From Janthinobacterium sp. (GTDB lineage: Bacteria > Pseudomonadota > Gammaproteobacteria > Burkholderiales > Burkholderiaceae_D): a stretch of DNA of 64,000 nucleotides. How positions within the stretch are numbered: position 1 is the first letter of the stretch; every line of letters begins with the position of its first letter. This document shows, piece by piece, positions 38,340-48,202 of this stretch. The position numbers and the translations under genes are program-made. The stretch is taken from contig PKWL01000141.1 of assembly GCA_003133225.1 (NCBI GenBank), forward strand, positions 31,472-95,471. Reading direction: 5' to 3'. Under the pieces are notes generated by a model. It was not told the DNA's origin. It ran no database searches and worked only from the letters and a program-made list of their open reading frames with translations.

Positions 38340-38744
38340 GTGAAATTCATTATTGACCATATTTTCCTGATCGGCATTGTCCTCCTTTCCGGCGGCGCCC
38401 TGCTGTGGCCGGCCCTAACCATGCGCGGCAAGACCGCCTCGGCGCTGCAAGCTACGCAGATGATGAATCGTGGAAAAGCCATTATCCTCGACGTTCGCGA
38501 GGTCGCGCAATTTGCCGCAGGTCATGTGCGCGAGGCGAGAAATATCCCGCTGGGCGAATTAAAGAGCCGCCTCGGTGAGCTTGAAAAATCCAAATCCAGG
38601 ACCATCATTGTTGTCTGCCAGAAAGGCACGCGTGCGGCGGCGGCCGCCAAAACCCTGGAAAAAGCCGGGTTCGAGGACGTCGTATGTCTGGATGGCGGCT
38701 TGGGGGCATGGCAGACCCTAGGCTTGCCTGTTGCCAAAAGTTAA
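38340..38744 (+). CDS. Membrane-anchored rhodanese-like sulfurtransferase
   Basis: A 134-residue protein with one N-terminal membrane helix ([17 protein letters not shown]) and a rhodanese domain (about 38-134). The active-site loop is CQKGTR with Cys93, so the thiol is present and it should be a working sulfurtransferase. The context [26 protein letters not shown] is the family CH2A motif. The start is GTG at 38340. It is followed 17 bases later by grxC and then secB, a common Burkholderiales and gammaproteobacterial order. Confidence 0.94.
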   Translation: MKFIIDHIFLIGIVLLSGGALLWPALTMRGKTASALQATQMMNRGKAIILDVREVAQFAAGHVREARNIPLGELKSRLGELEKSKSRTIIVVCQKGTRAAAAAKTLEKAGFEDVVCLDGGLGAWQTLGLPVAKS

Positions 38745-38761
38745 ACAACGAGAAAATCCCC

Positions 38762-39025
38762 ATGACAGCCCATGTTCTCCTATACAGCAGCGCCGTGTGC
38801 CCGTATTGCGTGCGCGCCGAGCGTCTGCTCGAAAGCAAAGGCGTGACCGTCATCGAAAAAATCCGCGTCGACCTCGATCCGGAGCAACGCACGCTGATGA
38901 TGCAAAAGACCGGTCGGCGCTCGGTGCCGCAGATTTTTATCGGTGGCACGCACGTTGGCGGTTTTGACGATTTATACGCGCTTGACCAGGCGGGCGGCCT
39001 TTTGCCCTTGTTAAACGGCGCTTGA
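38762..39025 (+). CDS. grxC: Glutaredoxin 3
   Basis: Glutathione-dependent thiol-disulfide oxidoreductase, 87 residues. The redox motif CPYC lies at 13-16 and the cis-proline in SVPQIFIG, with the glutathione-binding GGFDDLYAL following. I start at ATG 38762 (MTAHVLLYSS); the frame extending back into the rhodanese gene is not used. secB follows in the same orientation. Confidence 0.96.
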   Translation: MTAHVLLYSSAVCPYCVRAERLLESKGVTVIEKIRVDLDPEQRTLMMQKTGRRSVPQIFIGGTHVGGFDDLYALDQAGGLLPLLNGA

Positions 39026-39186
39026 GCACCAAGTAGCGGCGTGATAGCAAAAACTGTTTGAACTAGCTTTGATACAATTGCCCTCGCGTTTGATCTAGGG
39101 CGATCTGAAGCGGGATTGAACCTGTTATCTGCAGCAATTATTTGAACGGCGTATGCCGTTTTTCCCCATTCCAACGAAAGCGTTCC

Positions 39187-39663
39187 ATGTCTGACGAAAC
39201 CTTGCAACCCGTATTCCAAATCCAACGCGTCTACTTGAAGGACATGTCGCTGGAACAGCCCAATTCCCCGGCAATTTTCCTGGAACAAGAAGCGCCTGCG
39301 ATCGAAGTGGCGCTCGATGTCGGCGCCGAGCCATTGTCTGAAGGCATTTACGAAGCGACCGTGACGATCACGGTGACCGCCAAGATCAAAGACAAGGTGG
39401 CATTTCTGGTCGAAGGCAAACAAGCCGGTATTTTTGAGGCGCGCAACATTCCAGCTGATCAACTCGATCCCCTTTTGGGCATCGGCTGCCCGAACATCGT
39501 GTACCCGTATCTGCGCGCCAACATCGCCGACATGATCACGCGTGCCGGCTTTCCACCCGTACACTTGGCAGAAATTAACTTTGAGGTGTTCTACCAGCAG
39601 CGTCTGCAAGCGATCGCCGACGCCGCGGCGACCGTCCCGGCAAACGGTGAAGCAACGCACTAA
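39187..39663 (+). CDS. secB: Protein export chaperone SecB
   Basis: Tetrameric cytosolic chaperone that holds precursors for SecA. The 158-residue protein has the family segments [61 protein letters not shown] and [22 protein letters not shown] 39187 gives the family N-terminus; the frame before it is not used. It is followed by a GC-rich hairpin at 39678-39699 and gpsA. Confidence 0.97.
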   Translation: MSDETLQPVFQIQRVYLKDMSLEQPNSPAIFLEQEAPAIEVALDVGAEPLSEGIYEATVTITVTAKIKDKVAFLVEGKQAGIFEARNIPADQLDPLLGIGCPNIVYPYLRANIADMITRAGFPPVHLAEINFEVFYQQRLQAIADAAATVPANGEATH

Positions 39664-39677
39664 CACTTGCCACGCAT

Positions 39678-39699
39678 GCCAGGGCAGCCCCGCCCTGGC
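39678..39699 (+). terminator. Hairpin downstream of secB
   Basis: A perfect 8-bp stem GCCAGGGC/GCCCTGGC with loop AGCCCC lies 14 bases after the secB stop codon. No clear T-run follows, so it may be a weak terminator or an RNA-end stabiliser. Confidence 0.45.
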
Positions 39700-39718
39700 T
39701 CATTTAGGCCCCCTTGCC

Positions 39719-39868
39719 ATGGCCATTCCCCGTTTGATCGTCGGCGCGGCAATGCTGCTGGCAGCCGCGGCAAGCCAGGTGCGCGACGTCAGTGGCGACT
39801 TGGCGTTGACCGAAGCGAAGGCGCTCAGCAACAAGCGTCAGGTCGTCGCCGCCACCTGGGGCATCTAA
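39719..39868 (+). CDS. Small hypothetical protein between secB and gpsA
   Basis: A 49-residue frame that begins MAIPRLIVGAAMLLAAAASQ, like a signal peptide, and ends ATWGI. I do not recognise a family. There is no clear ribosome site, and it could be chance or the stub of a longer secreted protein. It lies 30 bases upstream of gpsA. Confidence 0.25.
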   Translation: MAIPRLIVGAAMLLAAAASQVRDVSGDLALTEAKALSNKRQVVAATWGI

Positions 39869-39898
39869 ACCTAGCCCTGCAACTACATCGACCTTAGC

Positions 39899-40936
39899 AT
39901 GCAAGACTTTCCCATCGAACACATAACTCCCGCAACGAGCCGCATCACGGTGCTGGGCGCCGGCGCGTGGGGCACGGCGCTGGCAATGGCGCTAGCGACG
40001 CGGCACGAGGTGCTATTGTGGGGTCGCAACAGTGGCGCGATGGCCGACCTGGCGCTCGCCCGCGAGAATATGGCCTACTTGCCCGGCTTCGTCTTGCCAC
40101 CCAAGCTGGCCGTGAGCGGCGACCTCGAGTATGCCCTAGCGCACGTCAATCGGCCCCATGCGCTGCTGATTGCCGCCTGCCCGGTGGCGGGATTGCGCCC
40201 CTTGCTGCTTCAGCTCAAAAACCACGTTATCCCCAACATCGTCTGGCTGTGCAAGGGCTTTGAAGACGGCTCCGGCCTGCTGCCGCACCAAATCTTGCGT
40301 GAAGTGGCAGGCGACACGGTGGCCGGCGGCGCGCTATCGGGCCCGTCATTCGCGCAGGAAGTGGCGCGCGGCTTACCATGCGCGCTGACCATCGCGTCCA
40401 GCTCGGCCCGATTGTGCGAACTCGTGGTGGCCGCTGTGCATGGCGGCAATATCCGGGTCTATTCCAGCGCCGACCTGGTTGGGGTGGAAGTGGGAGGCGC
40501 GGTTAAAAATGTGTTGGCCATCGCCACTGGTGTGGCCGACGGCCTGGGCCTGGGCCTCAACGCGCGCGCCGCCCTGATCACGCGCGGCCTGGCGGAAATC
40601 ACCCGACTCGGCTGCGCTCTAGGTGGCCGTCCCGAAACCTTCATGGGCTTGACCGGCATGGGTGACCTGATCCTGACCTGCACGGGCGACCTGTCGCGCA
40701 ATCGGCGGGTCGGCCTCGACCTGGCCCGCGGCAAGAAACTCGCGACCATCGTGGCCGAGCTCGGCCATGTGGCCGAAGGCGTACCCTGTGCTAAGGCGGT
40801 GCGTGCATTGGCTCTCAAGCTGGGCGTCGAGATGCCGATCGCCGATGCCGTAGCCGGCGTGCTATTTGATGGCGACGCGCCACAAGACATGGTGTTGCGC
40901 CTGCTCGCACGCGACCCGCGCGGCGAGGCAGCCTAA
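39899..40936 (+). CDS. gpsA: NAD(P)H-dependent glycerol-3-phosphate dehydrogenase
   Basis: Makes sn-glycerol 3-phosphate for phospholipid synthesis. The 345-residue protein has the dinucleotide motif [11 protein letters not shown] near the N-terminus, the [13 protein letters not shown] segment, the catalytic Lys in [13 protein letters not shown], and C-terminal family blocks [22 protein letters not shown] and [11 protein letters not shown]. The start at ATG 39899 has an extra 15 residues before the Rossmann fold, somewhat longer than in E. coli. Placement after secB is a conserved proteobacterial order. Confidence 0.97.
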   Translation: MQDFPIEHITPATSRITVLGAGAWGTALAMALATRHEVLLWGRNSGAMADLALARENMAYLPGFVLPPKLAVSGDLEYALAHVNRPHALLIAACPVAGLRPLLLQLKNHVIPNIVWLCKGFEDGSGLLPHQILREVAGDTVAGGALSGPSFAQEVARGLPCALTIASSSARLCELVVAAVHGGNIRVYSSADLVGVEVGGAVKNVLAIATGVADGLGLGLNARAALITRGLAEITRLGCALGGRPETFMGLTGMGDLILTCTGDLSRNRRVGLDLARGKKLATIVAELGHVAEGVPCAKAVRALALKLGVEMPIADAVAGVLFDGDAPQDMVLRLLARDPRGEAA

Positions 40937-41015
40937 ACGCTGTCGGCGCCCGCAGTGGCCTGGCAAATCGAGGGGGGCGCCTATTTGATGGCCCGAACCG
41001 AGTTTAGCGTCTCAG

Positions 41016-41342
41016 CTATCCCTGCAAGATCGTCAGCAACACGAGAGAATCTTGCACTGCGCTCAAGGCGTGGGCTTGGCCACCAATGAGATAAAGCATT
41101 TCGCCGCTGCGCAGCACCTTGCTATTGCCGTGGATATCGACGGCGATCTCGCCTTGTAGGCACAACAGGGTGACTTCGCCGGGCAGATGGTGCTCGGGCA
41201 TCGACTTGCCTTTCGGCATAATCAGCCGTATCAGTTCCAGCTCATCCGTCTTGGCCAAGGCGATGGATGAGAATCGATGAAAATCGTCCCCGCCGCGCTG
41301 AACCGTGATGACGTCCCCCGATGCTGCATGCGGCATACTCAT
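41016..41342 (-). CDS. Cupin-domain protein
   Basis: A 108-residue single-domain cupin. Metal-site motifs are weak but present (KSMPEHHLPGEVTLLCLQGEIAV and LIGGQAHALSAVQDS), with two adjacent His in the first motif and one in the second. The function is unknown; small cupins of this kind act as isomerases, dioxygenases or regulators. ATG 41342 has a run of six G four bases upstream; ATG 41336 is also possible. It is convergent with gpsA. Confidence 0.82.
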   Translation of the reverse strand: MSMPHAASGDVITVQRGGDDFHRFSSIALAKTDELELIRLIMPKGKSMPEHHLPGEVTLLCLQGEIAVDIHGNSKVLRSGEMLYLIGGQAHALSAVQDSLVLLTILQG

Positions 41343-41535
41343 GCTGCCCCCCTTTGATAGTTATTTTATTCGTTCTATGGCAGCGCCAGCGAGCCACCGG
41401 CGCCGACGCATTTACTTGTCCACCGCACCGGGCGCGGGTGCATGCAAGGCGCCGAAGCGGCGTTCTCGCTTCCCTCGTTTAGCGCTCAAGTCGCGCCCAT
41501 ACATGACGCCAGCGCCAGTCTGAACATCAGCGCGG

Positions 41536-42699
41536 TCATTTGGCGGCCGGCCGCTTGCCGACCGTGATGTCGAGTATGGTTTCGCGGCCCTTGCGCAGGA
41601 CCGTCATTTTCGCTTTGGCGCCGGGGGGCAGCTGGGCAATCAAATTGAGCATCTCGGTCGTGTCGATGACGGGCTGGCCTTTCACCGATAGCAAAATATC
41701 GCCCGGCTTCATGCCGCCGCGGTCGGCCGGGCCGTCGCGCACCACGCCCGCGATGATGGCGCCGCTTTGCCTACTCAGATCGAAGCTGTCGGCCAACTCG
41801 GGCGTAATTTCTTGCGTCTCAACTCCGATCCAGCCGCGCACTACATGCCCAGACGTAATGATCGCTTCCATCACCGTCTTCGCCGTCGAAACGGGAATCG
41901 CAAAACCGATGCCGACCGAGCCTCCCGTCTGCGAGTAGATCGCCGAGTTGATGCCAAGCAGGTTGCCGTGGGTATCGATCAGGGCGCCACCGGAATTGCC
42001 GAAGTTGATGGCGGCATCCGTCTGGATGAAATTTTCGAAGCGGTTAATGTGCAGGTGGTTACGCCCCAAGGCGGAAATGATGCCCATGGTGACAGTCTGG
42101 CCGACCCCGAACGGGTTGCCGATAGCTAGCACCACGTCGCCCACCCGGGCCTGTTCGACATGGCCGAGCACGATCGCCGGTAGCTTGTCCAGGTTGATCT
42201 TAATGACGGCCAGATCGGTCTCGGGATCGAGTCCGACCACTTTCGCTGGGCCCTTGCGACCGTCGGCCAGCACCACCTCGATCTCGGTGGCCGCGTCGAC
42301 CACATGATCATTGGTGAGAATGTAACCTTCGGGGCTGACAATCACGCCCGAGCCCAGGCTCATCTGGCCTTCTTCCTCATCGCCGTCGGGATGGCGCTCG
42401 CCAAAAAATTTCTTGAAAAACGGATCACGCAACAGGGAGTTGTCGGTCCGCCTGGGCGCCTTGCTAGTTAGGATATTGACCACGGCCGGCATGGCGCGCG
42501 CAGCCGCTTCCCGATAAGAGCCGGGCGCCGGCGCCGGCGCCGCCTCCAGCAGGACTGGAGTGCGGCCGCTTATGCCGAGCTGGTGTGCCTTCTCCGCCAC
42601 CACGGGAGCGCCCCAGTCGGGCCGAGTGGCCGAGTACACAAAATACAGTGCCAGGACGACAGTCACCGTCTGCGCAAACAATAACCAAAGTCGTCGCAT
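41536..42699 (-). CDS. HtrA-family (DegS-like) S1C serine protease
   Basis: A 387-residue protease with an N-terminal membrane anchor (LWLLFAQTVTVVLALYFVY), a trypsin-like domain with the catalytic triad His132 (LTNDHVVD), Asp162 (ETDLAVI) and Ser236 (GNSGGAL), and one C-terminal PDZ domain (about 285-375, with GWIGVETQEI and RGGMKPGDILLSV). A single PDZ and uncleaved anchor match the DegS layout, but a sigma-E pathway role is inference. I start at ATG 42699; the longer frame begins with an unlikely extension. mscL lies upstream on the same strand. Confidence 0.93.
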   Translation of the reverse strand: MRRLWLLFAQTVTVVLALYFVYSATRPDWGAPVVAEKAHQLGISGRTPVLLEAAPAPAPGSYREAAARAMPAVVNILTSKAPRRTDNSLLRDPFFKKFFGERHPDGDEEEGQMSLGSGVIVSPEGYILTNDHVVDAATEIEVVLADGRKGPAKVVGLDPETDLAVIKINLDKLPAIVLGHVEQARVGDVVLAIGNPFGVGQTVTMGIISALGRNHLHINRFENFIQTDAAINFGNSGGALIDTHGNLLGINSAIYSQTGGSVGIGFAIPVSTAKTVMEAIITSGHVVRGWIGVETQEITPELADSFDLSRQSGAIIAGVVRDGPADRGGMKPGDILLSVKGQPVIDTTEMLNLIAQLPPGAKAKMTVLRKGRETILDITVGKRPAAK

Positions 42700-42755
42700 A
42701 AAATTTAGATGAAAGAAAAACTGCAAAAATGATCGATATGGACCACCCGGTCCGG

Positions 42756-43160
42756 CTATTTCTTCAGCGCGTCGCGTATCTCGCGCAACAATACTGTGTC
42801 CTCCGCCACTGGCGGCGACGCCGGTTCCTCCTTTGCGCGCGCCTTGTTGAACAGACGCACCATCTGAAAAATGACGAAAGAGAGAATAATGAAATTGATC
42901 AAGACGGTAATGAAGTTGCCATAGGCCAGCACCGCACCGGCCTTTTTCGCCTCGGCCAAGCTCAACATCGCGTTTTGATGGTTAAGCGGAAAATAATAAT
43001 TGGAGAAGTCCAGCCCGCCAAACAGCTTCCCGATCGGTGGCATGACGATGTCTTGCACCAACGAATCGACGATCTTGCCGAACGCGGCGCCGATGATGAC
43101 ACCAACGGCCAAGTCCACCACGTTGCCTTTCATCGCGAACTGCTTGAACTCTTGCATCAT
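42756..43160 (-). CDS. mscL: Large-conductance mechanosensitive channel MscL
   Basis: A homopentameric safety-valve channel of 134 residues. The N-terminal amphipathic helix ([20 protein letters not shown]) leads into the pore helix [19 protein letters not shown] and PPIGKLFGG; the second helix is [19 protein letters not shown], followed by a charged tail. ATG 43160 and 43157 are adjacent; the family starts with a single Met, so either may be used. The frame reaching back to 43274 has no family support. Confidence 0.96.
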   Translation of the reverse strand: MMQEFKQFAMKGNVVDLAVGVIIGAAFGKIVDSLVQDIVMPPIGKLFGGLDFSNYYFPLNHQNAMLSLAEAKKAGAVLAYGNFITVLINFIILSFVIFQMVRLFNKARAKEEPASPPVAEDTVLLREIRDALKK

Positions 43161-43904
43161 CAGGTGTTTCTCCAAGAATTTTCGTCCAAAAGGAAAACAG
43201 AAACCGCCTGCGCGGCCACCACCGCCCTTTGCCAATTTTGCCTTATTTGGCTGGCATGAACGCTTTATCGCCACGCCACCCTATGACATATTGCTGCTCG
43301 CCTTCAACCGGGCCGGACACGCGCTGTTTTCTGGAAACGGCGAAATTTCTAGCTGGCAGCCCTACGCATCAGCATCCCATGACCAGACACCGTTGTTTGG
43401 AGTGTCCACCCGCGTGGAGAAGTGTAGCGCGCCGACAACAACTTGCAACAAGCTGCGCCTTCGATTTTTCCTTTCGCCCGGTTATACTTGGAGTTGCTAG
43501 AGTTTTGATGCTTACCCTACTACATGTTTGCTGCTTTCAATTGACAAACCGTAAAGCGGCCAGAAAAAAACGACATCCCTCGGCATTTCTGACGATTGCC
43601 GGCAGATTTTTTTCACTTCTGCGATTCCCACCTTCGGCTAAGTGTTACCGCCAACATTTTCATTTAGACGCCAAAATAACATCGTCAGTTGCAGCCCGAG
43701 CTAGGCATTTGTCGTTTCTTTTGATATGCGTCACGAGGTGCGGCGACCGGTGGCGCGCAGGCCTGGGAACGGAAAACACTGTCATTTTCACCTCAAGCAA
43801 CGGTTTTTCTTTAATTCGTTCCGCGCTTCACTTATAATTTCAGGTCGCCAGGATACCTGTTATCGCTATGTAAAGATTTCGCATTTTGACTGAATGGGGT
43901 TTGT
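43161..43904. other. Divergent intergenic region between mscL and petA
   Basis: Holds promoters for mscL on one side and petABC on the other. A TATAAT at 43833-43838 is the best candidate for pet. No coding sequence is supported; the longer plus-strand frames (for example 43229-43837) have no recognisable features. Confidence 0.5.
43810..43838 (+). promoter_or_regulatory. Candidate promoter of petABC
   Basis: TATAAT at 43833-43838 with a weak TTTAAT -35 at 43810-43815 and a 17-base spacer, 67 bases before petA. The -10 is perfect; the -35 is poor. Confidence 0.4.
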
Positions 43905-44513
43905 ATGAGTAACGAAAAGCAGGTCGATCCCAGCCGCCGCGGTTTGCTCGTCGCTACGTGCGCGGCGGGAAGCGTGATCGGATTGGCTACCACCGGGGCC
44001 TTGATAAGCACGTTTCAGCCGTCCGAAAAGGCGAAGGCCGCCGGGGCGCCGGTTGAAGTGGACATCGCTGGCATGGCGCCGGGCGAAATGAGAACCGTGG
44101 AATGGCGCGGCAAGCCGGTCTGGATCGTGAAACGCACGCCCGAGATGGTCGCTTCGCTAAAGCAAACTGATGGCAAAGTGGCCGATCCCGACTCAAAGCG
44201 TCATCCCGATGAGTTCACGCCCGAGTACGCCCGCAACGAAGACCGTTCGCGTAAGCCCGAATACCTGATCGTCGTCGGCATCTGCACCCATCTGGGTTGC
44301 TCGCCTTCGGCCAAGTTCACGCCCGGCGCGCAGCCCTCGTTGCCCGACGACTGGGCCGGCGGTTTCTTGTGTCCGTGCCATGGCTCGACCTTCGACCTGG
44401 CCGGACGCGTTTTCAAGAACAAACCCGCGCCCGACAATCTGCAGGTGCCACGTCACATGTATTTAAGCGATACCAAACTGGTCATCGGCAAAGATGAGAA
44501 AGGTGAGGCATAA
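43905..44513 (+). CDS. petA: Ubiquinol-cytochrome c reductase Rieske iron-sulfur subunit
   Basis: Rieske subunit of the cytochrome bc1 complex, 202 residues. The N-terminus has a Tat-like twin arginine ([24 protein letters not shown]) and membrane anchor. The 2Fe-2S ligands are Cys127 and His129 (CTHLGC) and Cys156 and His159 (CPCHGS), with the disulfide cysteines Cys132 and Cys158. petB follows two bases after the stop codon, so the operon is tight. Confidence 0.97.
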   Translation: MSNEKQVDPSRRGLLVATCAAGSVIGLATTGALISTFQPSEKAKAAGAPVEVDIAGMAPGEMRTVEWRGKPVWIVKRTPEMVASLKQTDGKVADPDSKRHPDEFTPEYARNEDRSRKPEYLIVVGICTHLGCSPSAKFTPGAQPSLPDDWAGGFLCPCHGSTFDLAGRVFKNKPAPDNLQVPRHMYLSDTKLVIGKDEKGEA

Positions 44514-44515
44514 GC

Positions 44516-45925
44516 ATGGCTTTCATTGAAAAGAAATTTCCGGCCGATGCGCCGTTGGCCGCAAAGGCCGTGGGCTGGATCGACGACCGTTTTCCGCTGA
44601 CCAAGCTGTGGAATGATCAATGGGGCCAATATTACGCGCCCAAGAACTTCAATTTTTGGTACATTTTCGGCTCGCTCGCCATGCTGGTGCTGGTGCTGCA
44701 GATTGTGACCGGCATTTTCCTGACCATGCACTACAAGCCGGACGCGGCCCTAGCCTTCGGCTCGGTCGAATACATCATGCGCGAAGTGCCGTGGGGTTGG
44801 CTGGTGCGTTACATGCACTCGACCGGCGCTTCCGCCTTTTTCATTATCATCTACCTGCACATGACGCGCGCGCTGATGTACGGCTCCTACCGCAAGCCGC
44901 GCGAACTGATCTGGCTGTTCGGTTTTGCCATTTTCCTGTGCCTGATGGCCGAAGCGTTCTTCGGTTATTTGCTGCCATGGGGCCAGATGTCGTATTGGGG
45001 CGCGCAAGTGATCGTCAACCTGTTCGGCGCCATTCCATTCATTGGCCCCGACCTGTCGCTGTGGATCCGGGGCGACTATGTGGTGTCCGACGCCACCTTG
45101 AATCGCTTCTTCGCCTTCCATGTGATCGCGATTCCGCTGGTTCTTCTGGGCTTGGTGGTCGCGCATTTGATCGCCCTCCACGAGGTCGGTTCGGGCAACC
45201 CGGACGGCGTCGAAGTGAAAGAGAACCTGGGCCCGGATGGCCATCCGCTCGATTCGATTCCTTCCCATCCCTATTACACGGTGCATGATTTGTTCGGGGT
45301 ATCGATATTTCTCGTGATCTTCAGCGCGGTGGTGTTCTTTGCGCCGGAAATGGGTGGTTATTTCCTCGAGTATAACAATTTCGTGCCAGCCGACTCCCTA
45401 AAGACGCCGCTGCATATAGCGCCAACTTGGTATTTCACTCCGTTCTACTCGGTGCTGCGCGCCACGACGGCCGACTTCATGAATGTGTTGATGGCCGCTG
45501 TGGCCGCTTACGTCGTGTTCATCTGGTTCAAGTCGCGCCTGTCGACGAAGGTGAAGGCGGCCATCGCCGTGCTGGCCTTGGTCGCCATTGTTGGCATGCT
45601 GCCAAGCATCCTTGACGCGAAATTTTGGGGTGTCGTGCTGTTCGGTTTGTCGGTCGTGATCCTCGCCTTCCTGCCATGGCTGGACCACGCGAAGGCGAAG
45701 TCAATCCGCTACCGTCCAAACTGGCACAAATACGTGTTTCTCGTGTTTGGCATCTCGTTTTTGACCCTCGGTTACCTCGGTACCGAGCCGCCGACCGAGG
45801 CCCGCACTCTGGTGGCGCAAATATGTACGCTATTTTACTTTGGCTTCTTCCTGTTGATGCCATGGTGGAGCGCCATGGGGTCATTCAAGATCGTCCCGTT
45901 GCGCGTGACGTTTCATCCGCACTAA
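44516..45925 (+). CDS. petB: Cytochrome b of the bc1 complex
   Basis: The 469-residue membrane cytochrome b with eight helices. Haem ligands lie in [20 protein letters not shown] and [19 protein letters not shown]. The Qo-site motif appears as [16 protein letters not shown] in place of the strict PEWY, a change common in proteobacteria. The family start [19 protein letters not shown] is clear. It is the full-length, non-split form, larger than the b6 of cyanobacteria. petC follows after 34 bases. Confidence 0.97.
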   Translation: MAFIEKKFPADAPLAAKAVGWIDDRFPLTKLWNDQWGQYYAPKNFNFWYIFGSLAMLVLVLQIVTGIFLTMHYKPDAALAFGSVEYIMREVPWGWLVRYMHSTGASAFFIIIYLHMTRALMYGSYRKPRELIWLFGFAIFLCLMAEAFFGYLLPWGQMSYWGAQVIVNLFGAIPFIGPDLSLWIRGDYVVSDATLNRFFAFHVIAIPLVLLGLVVAHLIALHEVGSGNPDGVEVKENLGPDGHPLDSIPSHPYYTVHDLFGVSIFLVIFSAVVFFAPEMGGYFLEYNNFVPADSLKTPLHIAPTWYFTPFYSVLRATTADFMNVLMAAVAAYVVFIWFKSRLSTKVKAAIAVLALVAIVGMLPSILDAKFWGVVLFGLSVVILAFLPWLDHAKAKSIRYRPNWHKYVFLVFGISFLTLGYLGTEPPTEARTLVAQICTLFYFGFFLLMPWWSAMGSFKIVPLRVTFHPH

Positions 45926-45959
45926 TTGACGCCATCGCGCTAAGCTCAAAGGACATGAC

Positions 45960-46724
45960 ATGAATTTTTCCCGAAAACTGCTCGCTCTACTGGCGCTGGT
46001 GCCGGCGCTGACCATGGCGAGCGAAGGTGGCTTCGCGCTGGACAAGGCGCCCGACCGCTCCAACAATATGGCCGCCTTGCAGCATGGCGCGAAATTGTTC
46101 GTCAACTATTGTTTAAATTGCCATTCGGCATCGCTGATGCGCTATAACCGATTGAAAGATCTTGGCCTGAGCGAAGATCAAATCAAGAACAATCTGTTGT
46201 TTACCAGCGATAAAGTGGGCGACATGATGACGACGGCCTTGGCTGCGAAAGATGCGAAAGCATGGTTCGGGGTCGTGCCGCCAGATCTGTCGGTGATCGC
46301 ACGGGCCAGGGCCTCTTCGGCCGGCAGCGGCAGCGACTACCTGTATACTTACTTGCGCACCTTCTACCAAGACGACACCCGCCCCAGCGGCTGGAATAAT
46401 ATGGTGGTGCCAAACGTGGCGATGCCCAACGTATTATGGGAATTGCAAGGTATACGCAGCGTCAAGATGGTCGAGGAAAAAGATCCGCACGATGAAGGCA
46501 AAATGGCGCACAAGTTCGCCGGCTTCGAGCAGGTCAAACCTGGCACGATGAACCTGCTGGAATACGATACGGCCGTGGCCGACCTGGTCGGTTACATGGA
46601 TTGGATGGCAGAGCCTGCCCAAGCGACGCGCAAGCGCCTGGGCGTGTGGGTTGTCCTGTTCCTGGCCGCTTTTGCCCTGCTGGCATGGCGTCTGAACGCG
46701 TCATTTTGGAAGGAAGTCGAGTAA
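45960..46724 (+). CDS. petC: Cytochrome c1 of the bc1 complex
   Basis: The 254-residue c-type subunit. A signal peptide ending near MAS is followed by the haem motif CLNCH (51-55). The axial Met probably lies in VPNVAMPNVLWELQG. Family blocks include NRLKDLGLSEDQIKNNL, WFGVVPPDLSVIARAR and SDYLYTYLRTFYQD. The C-terminal membrane anchor is LGVWVVLFLAAFALLAWRL. It ends the petABC operon; a hairpin follows at 46753-46776. Confidence 0.97.
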   Translation: MNFSRKLLALLALVPALTMASEGGFALDKAPDRSNNMAALQHGAKLFVNYCLNCHSASLMRYNRLKDLGLSEDQIKNNLLFTSDKVGDMMTTALAAKDAKAWFGVVPPDLSVIARARASSAGSGSDYLYTYLRTFYQDDTRPSGWNNMVVPNVAMPNVLWELQGIRSVKMVEEKDPHDEGKMAHKFAGFEQVKPGTMNLLEYDTAVADLVGYMDWMAEPAQATRKRLGVWVVLFLAAFALLAWRLNASFWKEVE

Positions 46725-46752
46725 ATGGTGCCGATGCTTGGCATTCGGTTTA

Positions 46753-46776
46753 GGTTGCCCGCATCGGCGGGTAACC
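46753..46776 (+). terminator. Hairpin after petC
   Basis: Arms GGTTGCCCGC and GCGGGTAACC form a 10-bp stem with one mismatch and a four-base loop, 29 bases after the petC stop codon. The following GTTTGGGGG is not a clean T-run, so termination may be partial and sspA may be partly cotranscribed. Confidence 0.4.
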
Positions 46777-46834
46777 GTTTGGGGGTGATCCGTACGCCGC
46801 TTCCTCCCCCCTTTGTTTCTAAGGAACTATAAAA

Positions 46835-47446
46835 ATGATGGTTCTCTATTCGGGTACAACCTGCCCCTTCTCGCAACGCTGCCGCTTAGTTCTATTCGAA
46901 AAAGGAATGGACTTCGAAGTGCGCGATGTCGACTTGTTCAACAAGCCAGAAGATATTTCCACCATGAACCCGTACGGCCAGGTGCCGATCCTAGTCGAAC
47001 GCGAGCTGATTCTTTACGAATCGAACATCATCAATGAATACATTGATGAGCGTTTCCCGCATCCGCAGCTAATGCCGGCCGATCCCTTGATGCGTGCACG
47101 GGCCCGCCTGATGCTATTCAATTTCGAAAAGGAATTGTTTGTGCACGTCCATGTGCTGGAAAGCGAACGCGCGAAAAGCAGCGACAAGAGCCACGACAAG
47201 GCGCGCGCGGAAATCCGCGACCGCCTGACGACGCTGGCGCCGCTGTTTCTAAAAAACAAATACATGCTGGGCGACGAGTTCTCGATGCTCGACGTGGCTG
47301 TGGCGCCGCTACTGTGGCGACTAGATCACTACGGCATCGAGTTGTCAAAAACGGCGGCACCGCTGATGAAATACGCGGAACGCATTTTCTCGCGTCCTGC
47401 GTATATCGAAGCGCTGACTCCGTCGGAAAAAGTGATGCGCCGTTAA
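46835..47446 (+). CDS. sspA: Stringent starvation protein A (GST-like)
   Basis: A 203-residue RNA polymerase-associated protein with a glutathione-transferase fold. The thioredoxin-like half opens MVLYSGTTCPFSQRCRLVL and includes NPYGQVPILVER and LYESNIINEYIDERFPHP; the helical half includes YMLGDEFSMLDVAVAPLLWRL. ATG 46835 and 46838 are adjacent, with AAGGAA eight and eleven bases upstream. sspB follows after 115 bases. Confidence 0.95.
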   Translation: MMVLYSGTTCPFSQRCRLVLFEKGMDFEVRDVDLFNKPEDISTMNPYGQVPILVERELILYESNIINEYIDERFPHPQLMPADPLMRARARLMLFNFEKELFVHVHVLESERAKSSDKSHDKARAEIRDRLTTLAPLFLKNKYMLGDEFSMLDVAVAPLLWRLDHYGIELSKTAAPLMKYAERIFSRPAYIEALTPSEKVMRR

Positions 47447-47561
47447 GTCGACCTTATCCACCCCACCGACGGCGTCAGATTGACTTGAAGTATCGGCGCA
47501 CACGCATCATTTGCCCGTAAAGCGATTGCTGAAGCGCCGGATTCCATAGCCTCCCATAAAC

Positions 47562-48047
47562 ATGCCCGAAATTTCAACCAAACCCTACATGTTGCGCGCC
47601 ATTTACGAATGGTGTACCGACAGTGGCTACACGCCTTACCTCGCGGTCAAAGTCGATGCTGGAACGACGGTGCCGATGGAATTTGTCAAGAAGGGCGAAA
47701 TCGTGCTCAACATCAGCTTCGGCGCCACTAGCGGCTTAAAAATAGACAATGACAGCATCCGCTTTCATGCCCGCTTTGGCGGCATTTCGCGCGAGATTTT
47801 TGTACCTGTCAACAACGTGCTGGCCATTTACGCGAACGAAAACGGCCAAGGCATGGCGTTTGAGCCGCCGCTGCCTGGCACCGATTCGGCCGGGGCGGCA
47901 GCCGGCGCAGAGCCAGCCGCGGCCCCGGCCTTGGCCTCGGTGCCCTCAAACTCCGAGTCGCGCGCCCCGTCCGGTTCCAGTTCGCCCGACGATGACAAGG
48001 GGCCACCGAAAAAGGGTGGCCGACCGACCCTAACCCGGATTAAATAA
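47562..48047 (+). CDS. sspB: ClpXP adaptor SspB
   Basis: Delivers ssrA-tagged proteins to ClpXP. The 161-residue protein has the substrate-binding domain (about 5-110; KPYMLRAIYEWCTDSGYTPYL, VPMEFVKKGEIVLNIS, FGGISREIFVPVNNVLAIYA). A flexible Ala/Pro/Ser-rich linker (about 110-148) follows, ending in the ClpX-binding motif GGRPTLTRIK at the C-terminus. Both functional ends are therefore present. The promoter of the downstream tRNA-Thr overlaps its 3' end. Confidence 0.96.
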   Translation: MPEISTKPYMLRAIYEWCTDSGYTPYLAVKVDAGTTVPMEFVKKGEIVLNISFGATSGLKIDNDSIRFHARFGGISREIFVPVNNVLAIYANENGQGMAFEPPLPGTDSAGAAAGAEPAAAPALASVPSNSESRAPSGSSSPDDDKGPPKKGGRPTLTRIK

Positions 48048-48049
48048 CG

Positions 48050-48055
48050 TATAAT
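48050..48055 (+). promoter_or_regulatory. -10 element of tRNA-Thr
   Basis: A perfect TATAAT straddles the end of sspB, followed by a GC-rich discriminator (TCGGGCCG) typical of stringently controlled stable-RNA promoters. The tRNA begins 18 bases later. No good -35 was found. Confidence 0.5.
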
Positions 48056-48073
48056 TCGGGCCGTACTAGTTTC

Positions 48074-48149
<76 letters not shown>

Positions 48150-48168
48150 AAATTTTGCAGGAAAATCA

Positions 48169-48202
48169 AAGGATTACACGCTTCGGCTGGTAATCCTTTT
48201 TT
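48169..48202 (+). terminator. Rho-independent terminator of tRNA-Thr
   Basis: A perfect 9-bp stem AAGGATTAC/GTAATCCTT with a 12-base loop is followed by T-rich sequence, 20 bases after the tRNA. Confidence 0.9.
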